From positions 1 to 8,086 of the forward strand of contig DRKG01000026.1 in assembly GCA_011051855.1 (NCBI GenBank): DNA of 8,086 nucleotides. Direction: 5' to 3'. The notes beneath the pieces are model-generated. The model was not told the DNA's origin. It did no database searches and saw only the letters and a list, made by a program, of their open reading frames with translations. This DNA comes from a bacterium. Lineage in GTDB: Bacteria; Planctomycetota; UBA1135; UBA2386. Position numbers and translations under genes: made by a program. How positions within the stretch are numbered: position 1 is the stretch's first letter; each line of letters opens with the position of its first letter. Of the stretch, positions 1-7,120 are shown piece by piece.

Positions 1-52
1 CGGTCGAGCCGACGCCCCGCCGAACCGCGCGCTTCTCGATGACGTGCTTCAT
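1..52 (-). CDS. Possible 5' end of a divergent gene (partial)
   Basis: An ATG on the minus strand at 52-50 opens a frame that runs off the left edge. The 17 visible residues begin MKHVIEKRAV. The codons after the ATG end in G or C in 15 of 16 cases, which matches the strong third-position GC bias of the certain genes here. No clear ribosome binding site precedes it, but most genes in this window lack one. If real, it diverges from the HNH gene across about 200 bases. A competing plus-strand frame is open from the left edge to a stop at 200-202, but its third positions are less biased. The product cannot be named. Confidence 0.25.
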   Translation of the reverse strand, partial: MKHVIEKRAVRRGVGST

Positions 53-256
53 CCGTGCATGCGTGCCGGCTGGGTCGAAAGAGGGCCGAAGAGTCTACTG
101 ACGCCTGCCCGCGCAGGCAACGACGACGGACACCGCATCCGCCGCAGCTCGGCCCTGGCGCCAGGATACCGTCGACTGGCAAGGGTTTCGCCGGCGGGTT
201 GACCGACATACACTCCCGGCGCCTGCGGCGATCGGTTTCGCCGCCGGACGCCCTGC

Positions 257-874
257 ATGCGCCTCGCGGAGACAGTTCGACGAGAAGACCTGCTGGAGCG
301 GGCGACCCTGGTCCTGAACCGCTCCTGGCTTCCGGTGCACGTGACCACCGTGCGCCGGGCGCTGTGCATGGCCTTCCGCGACACCGCACGGATCGTCTGC
401 ACCGAAACGCTGGCGACCTACACGTTCGGCGAGTGGTTGGCCTTGCCCCGACCGGAGCACCTCGACACGATCCGTTCCCCGAGCGTGCGCATCGCCGTTC
501 CCGAGGTCATCCTGCTGCAGCGCTACAACCGGATCCCGAGCCATGAAGCTCCGTTCACCCGCCGCAACCTGTTCCTCCGCGACGACTACACCTGCCAGTA
601 TTGCGGCACTCGTTGCAGCGCCGAACGCCTCAGCGTCGACCACGTCTTCCCGCGATCCCGCGGGGGCGGCACGAACTGGGAGAACTGCGTGCTCGCCTGC
701 GTCAGGTGCAACTCGCGCAAGGCCAACCAGACTCCCGGCGAAGCCGGCCTGCACCTGCTGCGCCGACCAGCGCGCCCGCGCTGGACCCCGTATCTGAACG
801 TCCGGCCCCACCAGCGCCGCGACTCCTGGGCCCGCTTCGCTCCCCAGAAGAAGCGGCGCCAGAACTGCAACTGA
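257..874 (+). CDS. HNH endonuclease family protein
   Basis: A 205-residue protein with a C-terminal HNH nuclease domain. Two zinc-binding Cys pairs are visible: CQYC at residues 113-116 and CVRC at 148-151. The catalytic-type DH pair is at 128-129 (SVDHVFPRSRGGG), followed by the N of WENC (143) and the N152/K155 helix. The N-terminal part (VLNRSWLPVHVTTVRRAL, 19-36) is the typical lead-in of stand-alone bacterial HNH proteins of this length. An in-frame stop at 200-202 and no other start codon before 257 fix the start. No Shine-Dalgarno is visible; a weak -10-like TACACT sits at 209-214. The fold implies metal-dependent DNA cleavage, but the substrate and role (repair, restriction or other) are unknown. 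There is no methylase or phage gene beside it, so a restriction role has no support here. The stop lies 7 bases before the next gene, so the two may be cotranscribed. Confidence 0.9.
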   Translation: MRLAETVRREDLLERATLVLNRSWLPVHVTTVRRALCMAFRDTARIVCTETLATYTFGEWLALPRPEHLDTIRSPSVRIAVPEVILLQRYNRIPSHEAPFTRRNLFLRDDYTCQYCGTRCSAERLSVDHVFPRSRGGGTNWENCVLACVRCNSRKANQTPGEAGLHLLRRPARPRWTPYLNVRPHQRRDSWARFAPQKKRRQNCN

Positions 875-881
875 GACCAGC

Positions 882-2246
882 ATGACCCCCTCCAGCAGAA
901 TCCCCCTCGTTCTCGCCCTGCTCGCCGTGCCGCTCGCCGCGCAGAGCACCGCCCAGCTCAAGAAGGAGCTGCGCAAGATGGAGCGCGCCGCCAAGAAGGA
1001 CCCCGCGGCACTGTTCGAAGCGGGCAAGTGGGCCAAGGAAAACGGCTTCACGAGCGACGCCAAGCGCATCCTGAACAAGGTCCTCAAACTCGACCCGGAC
1101 CACGAAGGCGCCAACCTCGCGCTCGGCAACGAGAAGTTCGACGGCAAGTGGCTGCCCGCCAAGCAGGCTCGGAAGCTGCGCGAACAGGCCGAGAAGGCCG
1201 AATACGAGGCCAAGGGCTACAAGAAGGTCGACGGCGTCTGGGTGCCACCGGACGAGGTCGCCGACGCACACAACGGCGTCTTCCACCACGACGGGGAAGT
1301 GGTCACGCGCGACGAGAAGCTGGCGCTGATGCACGGCAAGGTGCGCCACCCCGAGACCGGCCTGTTGATCGACGCCAAGGACCTGCAGAAGGCGAAGGAC
1401 GGCTACTTCCCCCTCGGCAAGGGCAAGTGGGGGGATCTCGCGGAGGCGGACAAGTTCCACAGCGAGATGTCGCGGCCGTGGGTGATCCGCACCGACCATG
1501 CGACGATCATCAGCACCCTGCCGCTGGCGCAGATCCAGAACCTGAAAAACTACGCCAACCAGGGCCACGAGAAGGTCGCGCCGCTGTTCGGCAATCGAGA
1601 ACCCTCGCCAGCCAAGCGCCCGGTCATCATCATCGCCAAGACGCAGTCGGAGTATCGCGAGTATGGCCAAGCCCTCGGCGACGGCACCGACGTGGCCGGT
1701 GCCTTCCTGACCCGCCTGGATGCCGAGTTCCATCTGGGTGGCCAGGGGGTCGTGCGCCCCGCGATCTGCGACAACGAGAAGAACTGGGGCCCGCGCTACG
1801 TGCGCCACGCCGCGGCCTTGGCCTACGTCAATGCGATCGCGGAGGACGCGGGCGCCGATCTACCGCTGTGGTTCGTGCACGGCATCGGCAGCTACACCTC
1901 GCGCTTCGAGAACGACTCGGACGCGGGCTGGTTCGGCAAGCAGAACCTGGCGCGCGGCGGCGTCGGCAACGTCAAGGCGTTCTTCAACTCGTTCGACCTG
2001 AACGGCGACATGCAGTCGACGGAGATCGCCTACGAGTTGTTCCGTGCCGGCCTGATGGTGTCGTTCGCCACCCACGGAGGCGACCAGGCGTGCACGGACG
2101 CGATGCGCGCCGTCACCGATGCTTTGTCGGGCAAGTCCAAGAAGAGCGCCACCAAGGCCATCGAGAAGCTAGAGAAGGCGCTGGCCGCAGCGCAGGACAA
2201 GATCGTCGAATACCTGAACAAGCTGATCGCCAAGGCGCCCCGGTAA
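882..2246 (+). CDS. Exported TPR protein with degenerate peptidase MA-like domain
   Basis: A 454-residue protein with an N-terminal signal peptide (hydrophobic stretch at 8-20, likely cleavage after PLAA near residue 20). A TPR-like helix pair follows at about 41-82 (ALFEAGKWAKENG ... ILNKVLKLDPDHEGANLALG). A Lys-rich charged segment then carries two short similar motifs, FDGKWLP (86-92) and VDGVWVP (116-122), and GKW at 181-183. The C-terminal half (about 200-415) resembles gluzincin / DUF1570-type peptidase MA domains: a histidine-led helix at 308-315 precedes LPLWFVHGIGSY (327-338), the counterpart of the usual LPxWLxEGLAxY. The metal site is lost, however: HExxH reads HAAAL (309-313) and the distal Glu is His333. 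The likely role is a non-catalytic, exported protein, probably a binding or scaffold function. The last 35 residues are a Lys/Ala-rich helix. The fold assignment is by eye; the signal peptide and TPR are firmer. Confidence 0.8.
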   Translation: MTPSSRIPLVLALLAVPLAAQSTAQLKKELRKMERAAKKDPAALFEAGKWAKENGFTSDAKRILNKVLKLDPDHEGANLALGNEKFDGKWLPAKQARKLREQAEKAEYEAKGYKKVDGVWVPPDEVADAHNGVFHHDGEVVTRDEKLALMHGKVRHPETGLLIDAKDLQKAKDGYFPLGKGKWGDLAEADKFHSEMSRPWVIRTDHATIISTLPLAQIQNLKNYANQGHEKVAPLFGNREPSPAKRPVIIIAKTQSEYREYGQALGDGTDVAGAFLTRLDAEFHLGGQGVVRPAICDNEKNWGPRYVRHAAALAYVNAIAEDAGADLPLWFVHGIGSYTSRFENDSDAGWFGKQNLARGGVGNVKAFFNSFDLNGDMQSTEIAYELFRAGLMVSFATHGGDQACTDAMRAVTDALSGKSKKSATKAIEKLEKALAAAQDKIVEYLNKLIAKAPR

Positions 2247-2271
2247 CGGACCTTCCCGCCGTCGGCGAATC

Positions 2272-2309
2272 GTCGCGACACTCGTGCGACAGGATCCGGG
2301 CCAAGCCCG
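2272..2309 (+). terminator. Weak hairpins in the 125-base gap between two exported-protein genes
   Basis: Two small stems are visible between the stop at 2246 and the start at 2372. One pairs GTCGC (2272-2276) with GCGAC (2286-2290) across a 9-base loop. The other pairs CGGGC (2297-2301) with GCCCG (2305-2309) across a CAA loop. Neither is followed by a T tract. They could attenuate or end transcription of the upstream pair, but such short GC stems are common by chance at this base composition. Confidence 0.2.
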
Positions 2310-2371
2310 TCCACTAACCGCGCCAGTCGCCGCTCAACCGGCACCGTGCCCTGGCACCGACCCGAATACCC

Positions 2372-4258
2372 ATGATGAAAGCGATCCCTCTCAGTTGTCT
2401 GACCCTGGCGATGCTGGCCGCACCGGCTGCCGCGCAGGGCATTCTCCCCTACCTGCCCAAGGAAACCATGTTCGCCGTCTCGGCCCCCGACATCTCCATG
2501 TCGATGGCCGAGTTCCAGCAGATGCCGCTGGCGAAGATGTGGGCCGAGGAGGAGGTGCAGACCTTCTTCGCCGATGCGCTCGACCTGGCGGCCGACCAGC
2601 TCAATCAAGGGATCGAGATGGCGAAGCAGATGCACGCCGACGGGCAGTTCCCGATCGACCCCGAGCAGTTGCTGAAGCTGCGGGTGAACGGCGGCACCGT
2701 CGCACTGACCCACCTGGAACTCGTGCAGGGGGACTTCGGCGCAATACCGAAGTTCGGCATGATCGTACACATCGACTTTGGCGACTCGGCCGAGAGCTGG
2801 GCGCCGCTGATCCAGATGGGCCTCGGCATGCTGCAGGCGGCCGCCGGCGACGAGATCGAGCGCACCGACGACCAGATCGGTGACGTTTCGCTGATCTCGA
2901 TGGCGCCGACCGATGCCCCTTCGGGCATGGAGATGTCACTGAACGTCGCGATGGTGCCGAACGGCGTCGTCATCGGCACGCTCGCCGACGACGTCAAGGC
3001 GCTGATCACCAACATGACCAACCGCACGCCCGCGCTCAGCGCAGCGCCGGGCTTCGCCGCCGCTGCCAAGCACATCGACGTCGCCGGCGCCGAAGCACAG
3101 GTCTTCGTCGCGCCGGATCCGCTCGTCGACTTCGCGCTCGGCACCCTGCGCACGGCCATCGAACACGAACCCGAGCTCGAGGACGTCGATTTCGATGGCG
3201 TCGAGCGCGCCCTGCAGGCGATGGGCCTGCGCAACCTCGGCACCGCGGCGGTCGCAACCAGCTACGTCGACGGCAAGTGCATCACCCGCGGTTACCACGC
3301 CAACGGCCAGGGCGGCACCGCCGCCGCCGCACAGACGGTCGACATCAACAAGTTCCTGCGGTGGGTGCCCAAGGATGCCGTCAGCTTCGGCATTGGAACG
3401 CTGAACGTCGCCAGCTTCTACGACACGCTGCTGAAGGGCCTGCAGGCCTACGACGCGCAGCTCGCGGAGCGGATGCTCGCCAAGCTGGCCGAACTCGAAG
3501 GGCAGCTCGGCTTTACCATCCGCGGCGACCTGTTCGGCTCGATCGGCGACCACTACGTCACTTGGTCGATGCCGATGGGCACGATCGCCTCGACACCGGA
3601 AGTCGCCTACGTCCTCAAGGTCAACAACGAGGAGAAGCTGGTCGGTGCCTTGCAGACCTTTTCGGCCATGACGCAAGGCATGGTCGAGATCGAGGAAGGC
3701 ACCAAGCGCGGCGTCAAGGTCTACCAGGTGCACATCAACTACGACCCGTTCGAGGGCGGTGGCATGGCGATCGGCATGAACCCGTTCGACATGATCCAGC
3801 CGACCTTCTCGTTCAAGGACGGTTACATGGTCTTGGGCTTCTCGGCCAGCGACATCAAGCGCGTGTTCAAGCGCATGGATCGCGACGACAACCCGAAGGG
3901 TGACATCCGCGGCAACAAGGAGTTCGCGGCCATCGCGGGCGCGATTCCGAGCGATATCAGCGACTTCTCGTTCACCGACTGGAAGTCGAACTTCGAGAGC
4001 CTCTACCAGATGTTGACCGGCATGCTGGCGTTCGTGCCGATGCCGGAAGACGTGCCGATCGACATGTCGCTCTTGCCGGACGCGGAAACGTTGACCCAGC
4101 ACCTCTACGCGTCGATGAGCTACACCAGGGCCGACGCGAACGGCACCGAGACCGTCGACGTCAGCCCGTTCGGGCCGGAGACCTGGCTCGCGATCGGCTT
4201 GGCGATTGCCGCTGGCGTCGGCACCGCCACCTGGATGGAAGCACGCAACGGCTTCTGA
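2372..4258 (+). CDS. Exported DUF3352-like protein with two related halves and a C-terminal membrane segment
   Basis: A 628-residue protein starting at the first of two adjacent ATGs (2372 or 2375). The signal peptide is residues 1-21 (hydrophobic SCLTLAMLAAPAAA, probable cleavage before Q22). The mature part starts ILPYLPKETMFAVSAPD (24-40), in the style of planctomycete DUF3352-like proteins, where a P-x-x-T/A opening is followed by a beta-rich body. The same layout recurs from about residue 328: LRWVPKDAVSFGIGTLN. Later segments match too: GTLADDVKALITNM then PGFAAAAKHI (202-235) against GFSASDIKRVFKRM then KEFAAIAGAI (489-525). This points to an internal duplication. A hydrophobic segment at about 604-621 could anchor the C-terminus in a membrane, after the SPFGPETW motif (598-605). 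No catalytic motif is recognisable and the function is unknown. It converges on hemW with only 9 bases between the two stops. Confidence 0.8.
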   Translation: MMKAIPLSCLTLAMLAAPAAAQGILPYLPKETMFAVSAPDISMSMAEFQQMPLAKMWAEEEVQTFFADALDLAADQLNQGIEMAKQMHADGQFPIDPEQLLKLRVNGGTVALTHLELVQGDFGAIPKFGMIVHIDFGDSAESWAPLIQMGLGMLQAAAGDEIERTDDQIGDVSLISMAPTDAPSGMEMSLNVAMVPNGVVIGTLADDVKALITNMTNRTPALSAAPGFAAAAKHIDVAGAEAQVFVAPDPLVDFALGTLRTAIEHEPELEDVDFDGVERALQAMGLRNLGTAAVATSYVDGKCITRGYHANGQGGTAAAAQTVDINKFLRWVPKDAVSFGIGTLNVASFYDTLLKGLQAYDAQLAERMLAKLAELEGQLGFTIRGDLFGSIGDHYVTWSMPMGTIASTPEVAYVLKVNNEEKLVGALQTFSAMTQGMVEIEEGTKRGVKVYQVHINYDPFEGGGMAIGMNPFDMIQPTFSFKDGYMVLGFSASDIKRVFKRMDRDDNPKGDIRGNKEFAAIAGAIPSDISDFSFTDWKSNFESLYQMLTGMLAFVPMPEDVPIDMSLLPDAETLTQHLYASMSYTRADANGTETVDVSPFGPETWLAIGLAIAAGVGTATWMEARNGF

Positions 4259-4267
4259 TCGCCTCGA

Positions 4268-5413
4268 TCATCCGTCGATCGCAGCAGCGAGATAGTCGCC
4301 ACCGACTTGATCGGCGAACAACAACCCTTCGCCGGTCAAGCGCACGCGCGCACCATCCCACACGATCGAGCCCTCGCGCTGCTGTCGAACGAAGATCGGC
4401 TCCAGCGCCGCGCGCGCGTCGATGCGCAAGCGGCGCGAAACCGCCTCGATCTCGACCCCGTCCGCGCGCCGGATGCCGAGCCACAGCGCTTCGGCGACCC
4501 GTTGCAGCGGCCGCAGCGTCTCGGCGGAAGCGGTGCAGGTGGGCCCCGAGAGGGCCGCATCACACCAGGCATCTAGCGGTTTGAGGTTGGTGACGCGCAC
4601 CCCGTCGCGATGGCTCGACGCGCCGGGACCGACTCCGACGTAGTCGCCTTGCAGCCAGTAGTGGTCGTTGTGGCGACACCGACCGCCACGACCCGCGAAG
4701 TTGCTGACCTCGTAGGCCTCGAAGCCGGCCTCGGCGAGCCGCGAGCGCGTGTGTTCGAACATCGCGCGATCGAGCCCCTGGTCGTTCGGCCCGGTGCGCC
4801 CCTGGCGGCGGTCGCGTTCGAATCGAGTGCCAGGTTCGAAGGTCAGGTTGTAGCAGGACAGATGGTCACTCCCGAGCTGCAGCGCACGTTCGAGGTCGCG
4901 CCGCCATTCGTCGAAACTCTCCCCGGGAATGCCGAACATCAGGTCGAGGCTGATGTTGTCGAATCCGGCCTCGCGCGCCGCGACGAACGCGGCCTCGGCC
5001 TTGGCGGCATCGTGGGCCCGATCGAGAAAGCGCAACAGGTGCGCATGGAACGTTTGCACGCCGATGCTCAGCCGATTGACGCCGCCGGCCCGTGCAATCC
5101 GGGCCTTATCGACGGTGAGACTCTCGGGATTCGCCTCCATCGTCACCTCGGCGCAGCCAGCGAGATCGACGTGCTCGCCGACGATCGCCAGCAGACGTTC
5201 GAGCCGCGCGGGTGACAGCAGACTCGGCGTTCCGCCACCGATGAAGACCGTCGTCGGTCGCCCGCCGCGCCAACGCCGACCGAGTTCCGCCGACAACGCC
5301 GCCAAGAAGCGGTCGTGCAGCTCCTCGTCGACGACGACGTACGAGTTGAAGTCACAGTAGCCGCACTTGACCACACAGAACGGCACGTGCACGTACAGCG
5401 AGGTCGCGGTCAT
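4268..5413 (-). CDS. hemW: Radical SAM heme chaperone HemW
   Basis: A 381-residue radical-SAM protein of the HemW family, the bacterial relatives of HemN that bind and transfer heme rather than oxidise coproporphyrinogen. The [4Fe-4S]-binding CxxxCxxC is C13, C17 and C20 in LYVHVPFCVVKCGYCDFNSY; the DFNS after the third Cys is the HemW form, not the extra-Cys HemN form. Further core motifs are GGGTPSLL (59-66), MEANPES (92-98), SIGVQTF (116-122), SLDLMFGIPG (155-164), EVSNFA (235-240) and YVGVGPGASSH (258-268). HNDHYW (248-253) matches the HNxxYW heme-binding signature. The C-terminal 80 residues form the family's winged-helix-like tail. The frame extends to an ATG at 5464, but that adds an Arg-rich stretch absent from the family; the ATG at 5413 leaves the usual short lead before the first strand. 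No Shine-Dalgarno is seen. It lies 78 bases downstream of the sigma gene on the same strand. Confidence 0.93.
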   Translation of the reverse strand: MTATSLYVHVPFCVVKCGYCDFNSYVVVDEELHDRFLAALSAELGRRWRGGRPTTVFIGGGTPSLLSPARLERLLAIVGEHVDLAGCAEVTMEANPESLTVDKARIARAGGVNRLSIGVQTFHAHLLRFLDRAHDAAKAEAAFVAAREAGFDNISLDLMFGIPGESFDEWRRDLERALQLGSDHLSCYNLTFEPGTRFERDRRQGRTGPNDQGLDRAMFEHTRSRLAEAGFEAYEVSNFAGRGGRCRHNDHYWLQGDYVGVGPGASSHRDGVRVTNLKPLDAWCDAALSGPTCTASAETLRPLQRVAEALWLGIRRADGVEIEAVSRRLRIDARAALEPIFVRQQREGSIVWDGARVRLTGEGLLFADQVGGDYLAAAIDG

Positions 5414-5491
5414 CAGGCAGTAGCGTTGCCGACGTCGGCGCGCACGGCAACCACCCGTCCACACTCAGCGATCTCGCCCGACGATCTCGGA

Positions 5492-6346
5492 CTATCTGCG
5501 CACCTTGCCGCGCACGGGTGCCGGCGGACACTCCTCGCCGAACTCTCGCGACATGATCTCGCTGAGCTTCGCGAGCGCCTGCTGCTCCATCTGCCGCACC
5601 CGTTCTCGCGTCAAACCGAAGCGCTTACCGATCGCCTTCAACGTCATCGGTTCGCCACTACCGAGGCCGTACCGCAGCCGCAGGATGCGCGCCTCGCGCG
5701 AATCGAGCTTGTCGAGCAGTTCGTGCATCCGACCGATCTCCATCGCCGCCAGGATCTGCTCCTCCGGCGAGCGTGTGCGCGTGTCTTCGATCACGTCGGC
5801 AAACACCACCCCGCCCTCGTCGTTCATCGAATGCACCGGCTGCGAGTTCGACTGCACGGTGTCGCGCACGACGTCCCAGTTGTTCTCCGGCAGCTCGAGT
5901 TCCTCGGCGATTTCCCCGGTGGTCGCCGGCCGCCCGAGCCGGTAGTTGAGCTCCATCGCGGTCGCCTTCCAGCGTGACACGATCTCCGACATGTAGCTCG
6001 GCACGCGCACGGTCTTGACCGTGTTTACCAGCGCTCGGCGGATGCCCTGCTTGATCCACCAGGTCGCGTAGGTCGAGAAGCGGCAACCGGCCTTGTGGTC
6101 GAACTTCTCGACCGCCTTCATCAACCCGATGTTGCCCTCTTCGATCAGATCCATGAACGAGAGGCCACGGTTGACGTAGTTCTTCGCGATCGACACGACC
6201 AGGCGCAGGTTGGCCCGGATCATGTGTTCGCGCGCTTCCAGGTCGCCCCGCTGCACGCGCTTGCTGAGTTCGATTTCCTCTTCGGGCGTCAACAACGGAA
6301 CTTCGTTGATGTCCGCCAGGTAGGTGTCGAGACCGTGATCTCGCAT
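5492..6346 (-). CDS. RNA polymerase sigma-70 factor, RpoD/SigA type, short form
   Basis: A 284-residue sigma-70 factor. Region 1.2 is at about 6-40 (LDTYLADINEVPLLTPEEE). Region 2 spans about 41-116, with the core-binding LRLVVSIAKNYVNRG, the DLIEEGNIGLMKAVEKFD stretch and the promoter-melting RFSTYATWWIKQ (89-100). Region 3 is about 117-190. Region 4 is about 200-265, with the -35-reading helix-turn-helix in LKAIGKRFGLTRERVRQME (236-254). Region 1.1 and the non-conserved insert of large primary sigmas are missing, so this is most likely a group 2 (alternative, RpoD-like) factor; a compact primary sigma cannot be ruled out. In region 2.4, Q100 is kept but the residue matching E. coli RpoD Thr440 is Arg103, as the IRRAL pattern shows. 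The start is fixed by a perfect AGGAGG six bases upstream. It diverges from the TRL-like lipoprotein pair, and hemW follows it. Confidence 0.95.
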   Translation of the reverse strand: MRDHGLDTYLADINEVPLLTPEEEIELSKRVQRGDLEAREHMIRANLRLVVSIAKNYVNRGLSFMDLIEEGNIGLMKAVEKFDHKAGCRFSTYATWWIKQGIRRALVNTVKTVRVPSYMSEIVSRWKATAMELNYRLGRPATTGEIAEELELPENNWDVVRDTVQSNSQPVHSMNDEGGVVFADVIEDTRTRSPEEQILAAMEIGRMHELLDKLDSREARILRLRYGLGSGEPMTLKAIGKRFGLTRERVRQMEQQALAKLSEIMSREFGEECPPAPVRGKVRR

Positions 6347-6352
6347 GGCAGT

Positions 6353-6358
6353 CCTCCT
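6353..6358 (-). promoter_or_regulatory. Strong Shine-Dalgarno site of the sigma-factor gene
   Basis: On the minus strand AGGAGG lies six bases before the ATG at 6346. This is a full match to the anti-Shine-Dalgarno sequence at good spacing and settles the start codon. None of the other seven genes here has a comparable site, so high translation efficiency of the sigma factor is inferred. Confidence 0.8.
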
Positions 6359-6415
6359 CGTGGTGGTGACTGCCGAGCTATCGGGCGAACTCGGTCAACC
6401 CTGCGCCTGCTGCAC

Positions 6416-6432
6416 CGGGAACGTCCCGTTCC
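6416..6432. repeat. Overlapping inverted repeats in the divergent sigma / lipoprotein intergenic region
   Basis: Two mutually exclusive dyads overlap here. CGGGA (6416-6420) pairs with TCCCG (6424-6428) around ACG, and GGAAC (6418-6422) pairs with GTTCC (6428-6432) around GTCCC. They lie in the 163-base gap between the divergent sigma gene and the first lipoprotein gene. Either could be an operator half-site pair or a leader hairpin of the sigma transcript. No regulator can be named, and chance occurrence in GC-rich DNA is possible. Confidence 0.3.
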
Positions 6433-6509
6433 AGGACGCGAATCGTGTGCCTCGGCGACGCACGCCGCTATCTTGTGGTCGCGACCCCCCCACGACAACG
6501 AGAACCATC

Positions 6510-6806
6510 ATGCTGAAGAAGGCCTGTGCCATCGCCCTGCTCGCCGCCACCGCCTCGCTGCAAGGCTGCGTCTACTCGAGCGTCACGATCCCACTCGACA
6601 CCGATCTGCAGAACACCGAACTCGGCGACAAGTCGGGCGAATCGTCGATCTACAGCGTGCTCGGCCTGATCTCCTGGGGCGATAGCGGCACCAAGGCGGC
6701 CGCCGAAAACGGCGGCATCTCCACGCTGACCCACGCCGACCAACACTACTTCAGCATCCTCGGATTCGTGTTCGTCGAGCAGACGACGATCGTCTACGGG
6801 AAGTGA
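6510..6806 (+). CDS. TRL-like family lipoprotein
   Basis: A 98-residue lipoprotein. The signal peptide (KK at 3-4, hydrophobic 5-17) ends in the lipobox LQGC (17-20), so Cys20 should be lipidated and the protein membrane-anchored outside the cytoplasm. The mature part fits the TRL-like family (named for a tRNA-associated locus): WGDSGTKAAAENGGISTL (56-73), then the strand region FSILGFVF (81-88) and the terminal TTIVYGK (92-98). This is about full family length. The biochemical role of the family is unknown. The ATG at 6510 is chosen because upstream codons in the frame encode no signal-like sequence and overlap the sigma leader; only a weak GAGAA precedes it. A -10-like TATCTT lies at 6469-6474 with no good -35. 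It is followed 2 bases after its stop by a paralogue, so the pair is almost certainly one operon. Confidence 0.85.
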   Translation: MLKKACAIALLAATASLQGCVYSSVTIPLDTDLQNTELGDKSGESSIYSVLGLISWGDSGTKAAAENGGISTLTHADQHYFSILGFVFVEQTTIVYGK

Positions 6807-6808
6807 CG

Positions 6809-7120
6809 ATGCGCGCGCTCCTGCTCACGTCGGCGGCGTTCGCGTGCACCGCGCTGGCCGGCTGCGTCAACGGCCGCATCTACACACACATCATCGAACC
6901 CCTCGACATCAACCTGCGCGACTCCGCGATCGGCGAAGGAACCGCGAGTTCGGACTCGAAGGACTTCAACTACAGCTACGTGCGCATCGTCTGGGGCAGC
7001 TACGGCGTCGTCGACGCCGCCAAAGCGGCCGGCATGGAGGAGGTCTACTTCGCCGACCTCGAAACGCTGAGCATCCTCGGCATTTGGACGCAGCGCTGGA
7101 TCCACGTCTACGGCCGCTGA
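6809..7120 (+). CDS. Second TRL-like lipoprotein, diverged paralogue of its neighbour
   Basis: A 103-residue lipoprotein with lipobox LAGC (16-19), Cys19 being the predicted lipid anchor. It aligns along its length with the gene just upstream: WGSYG (62-66) against WGDSG, the AAKAAG helix (70-75) against AAAENGG, SILG (88-91) against SILG, and a terminal VYGR (100-103) against VYGK. The family's GGI turn has become AGM, and the central segment (SSDSKDFNYSYVRIVWG) is new. The start is either the ATG at 6809 or a GTG at 6803 that overlaps the upstream TGA. The ATG gives a typical short n-region and is preferred; in both cases the two genes should be translationally coupled. Function is unknown. 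The two lipoproteins may form a hetero-complex, but that is inference. Confidence 0.8.
   Translation: MRALLLTSAAFACTALAGCVNGRIYTHIIEPLDINLRDSAIGEGTASSDSKDFNYSYVRIVWGSYGVVDAAKAAGMEEVYFADLETLSILGIWTQRWIHVYGR

Noticed and set aside
103..118. Hairpin GCCTGC / GCAGGC with a CCGC loop
   Set aside because: Six base pairs with no T tract and no adjacent gene end on a known transcript; expected by chance in GC-rich DNA.
199..227. TTGACC at 199-204 as a -35 for the HNH gene
   Set aside because: No acceptable -10 lies 16-18 bases downstream; TACACT at 209-214 is too close to pair with it.
95..1213. Long minus-strand open frames over the HNH and TPR genes (also 702-1808)
   Set aside because: They lie antisense to well-supported genes, are rich in Arg/Ala/Gly, show no domain motif, and are the expected by-product of high third-position GC.
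1028..2317. Plus-strand 429-codon frame overlapping the TPR/peptidase-like gene
   Set aside because: Its translation is an Arg-rich string with no recognisable fold, while the other frame has a signal peptide, TPR and conserved-looking domain.
2936..4102. Minus-strand 388-codon frame inside the 628-residue protein gene
   Set aside because: It is antisense to the duplicated exported protein, dominated by Asp/Val/His/Arg, and has no motif or leader; a GC shadow.
5428..5439. 12-base perfect palindrome GCCGACGTCGGC between the sigma gene and hemW
   Set aside because: It has no loop, so it makes a poor RNA hairpin. A single short palindrome without a second site is not enough to call an operator.
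5414..5464. Upstream ATG at 5464 as the start of hemW
   Set aside because: It would add 17 Arg-rich residues not typical of HemW, where the first strand and CxxxCxxC begin within about 12 residues of the start.
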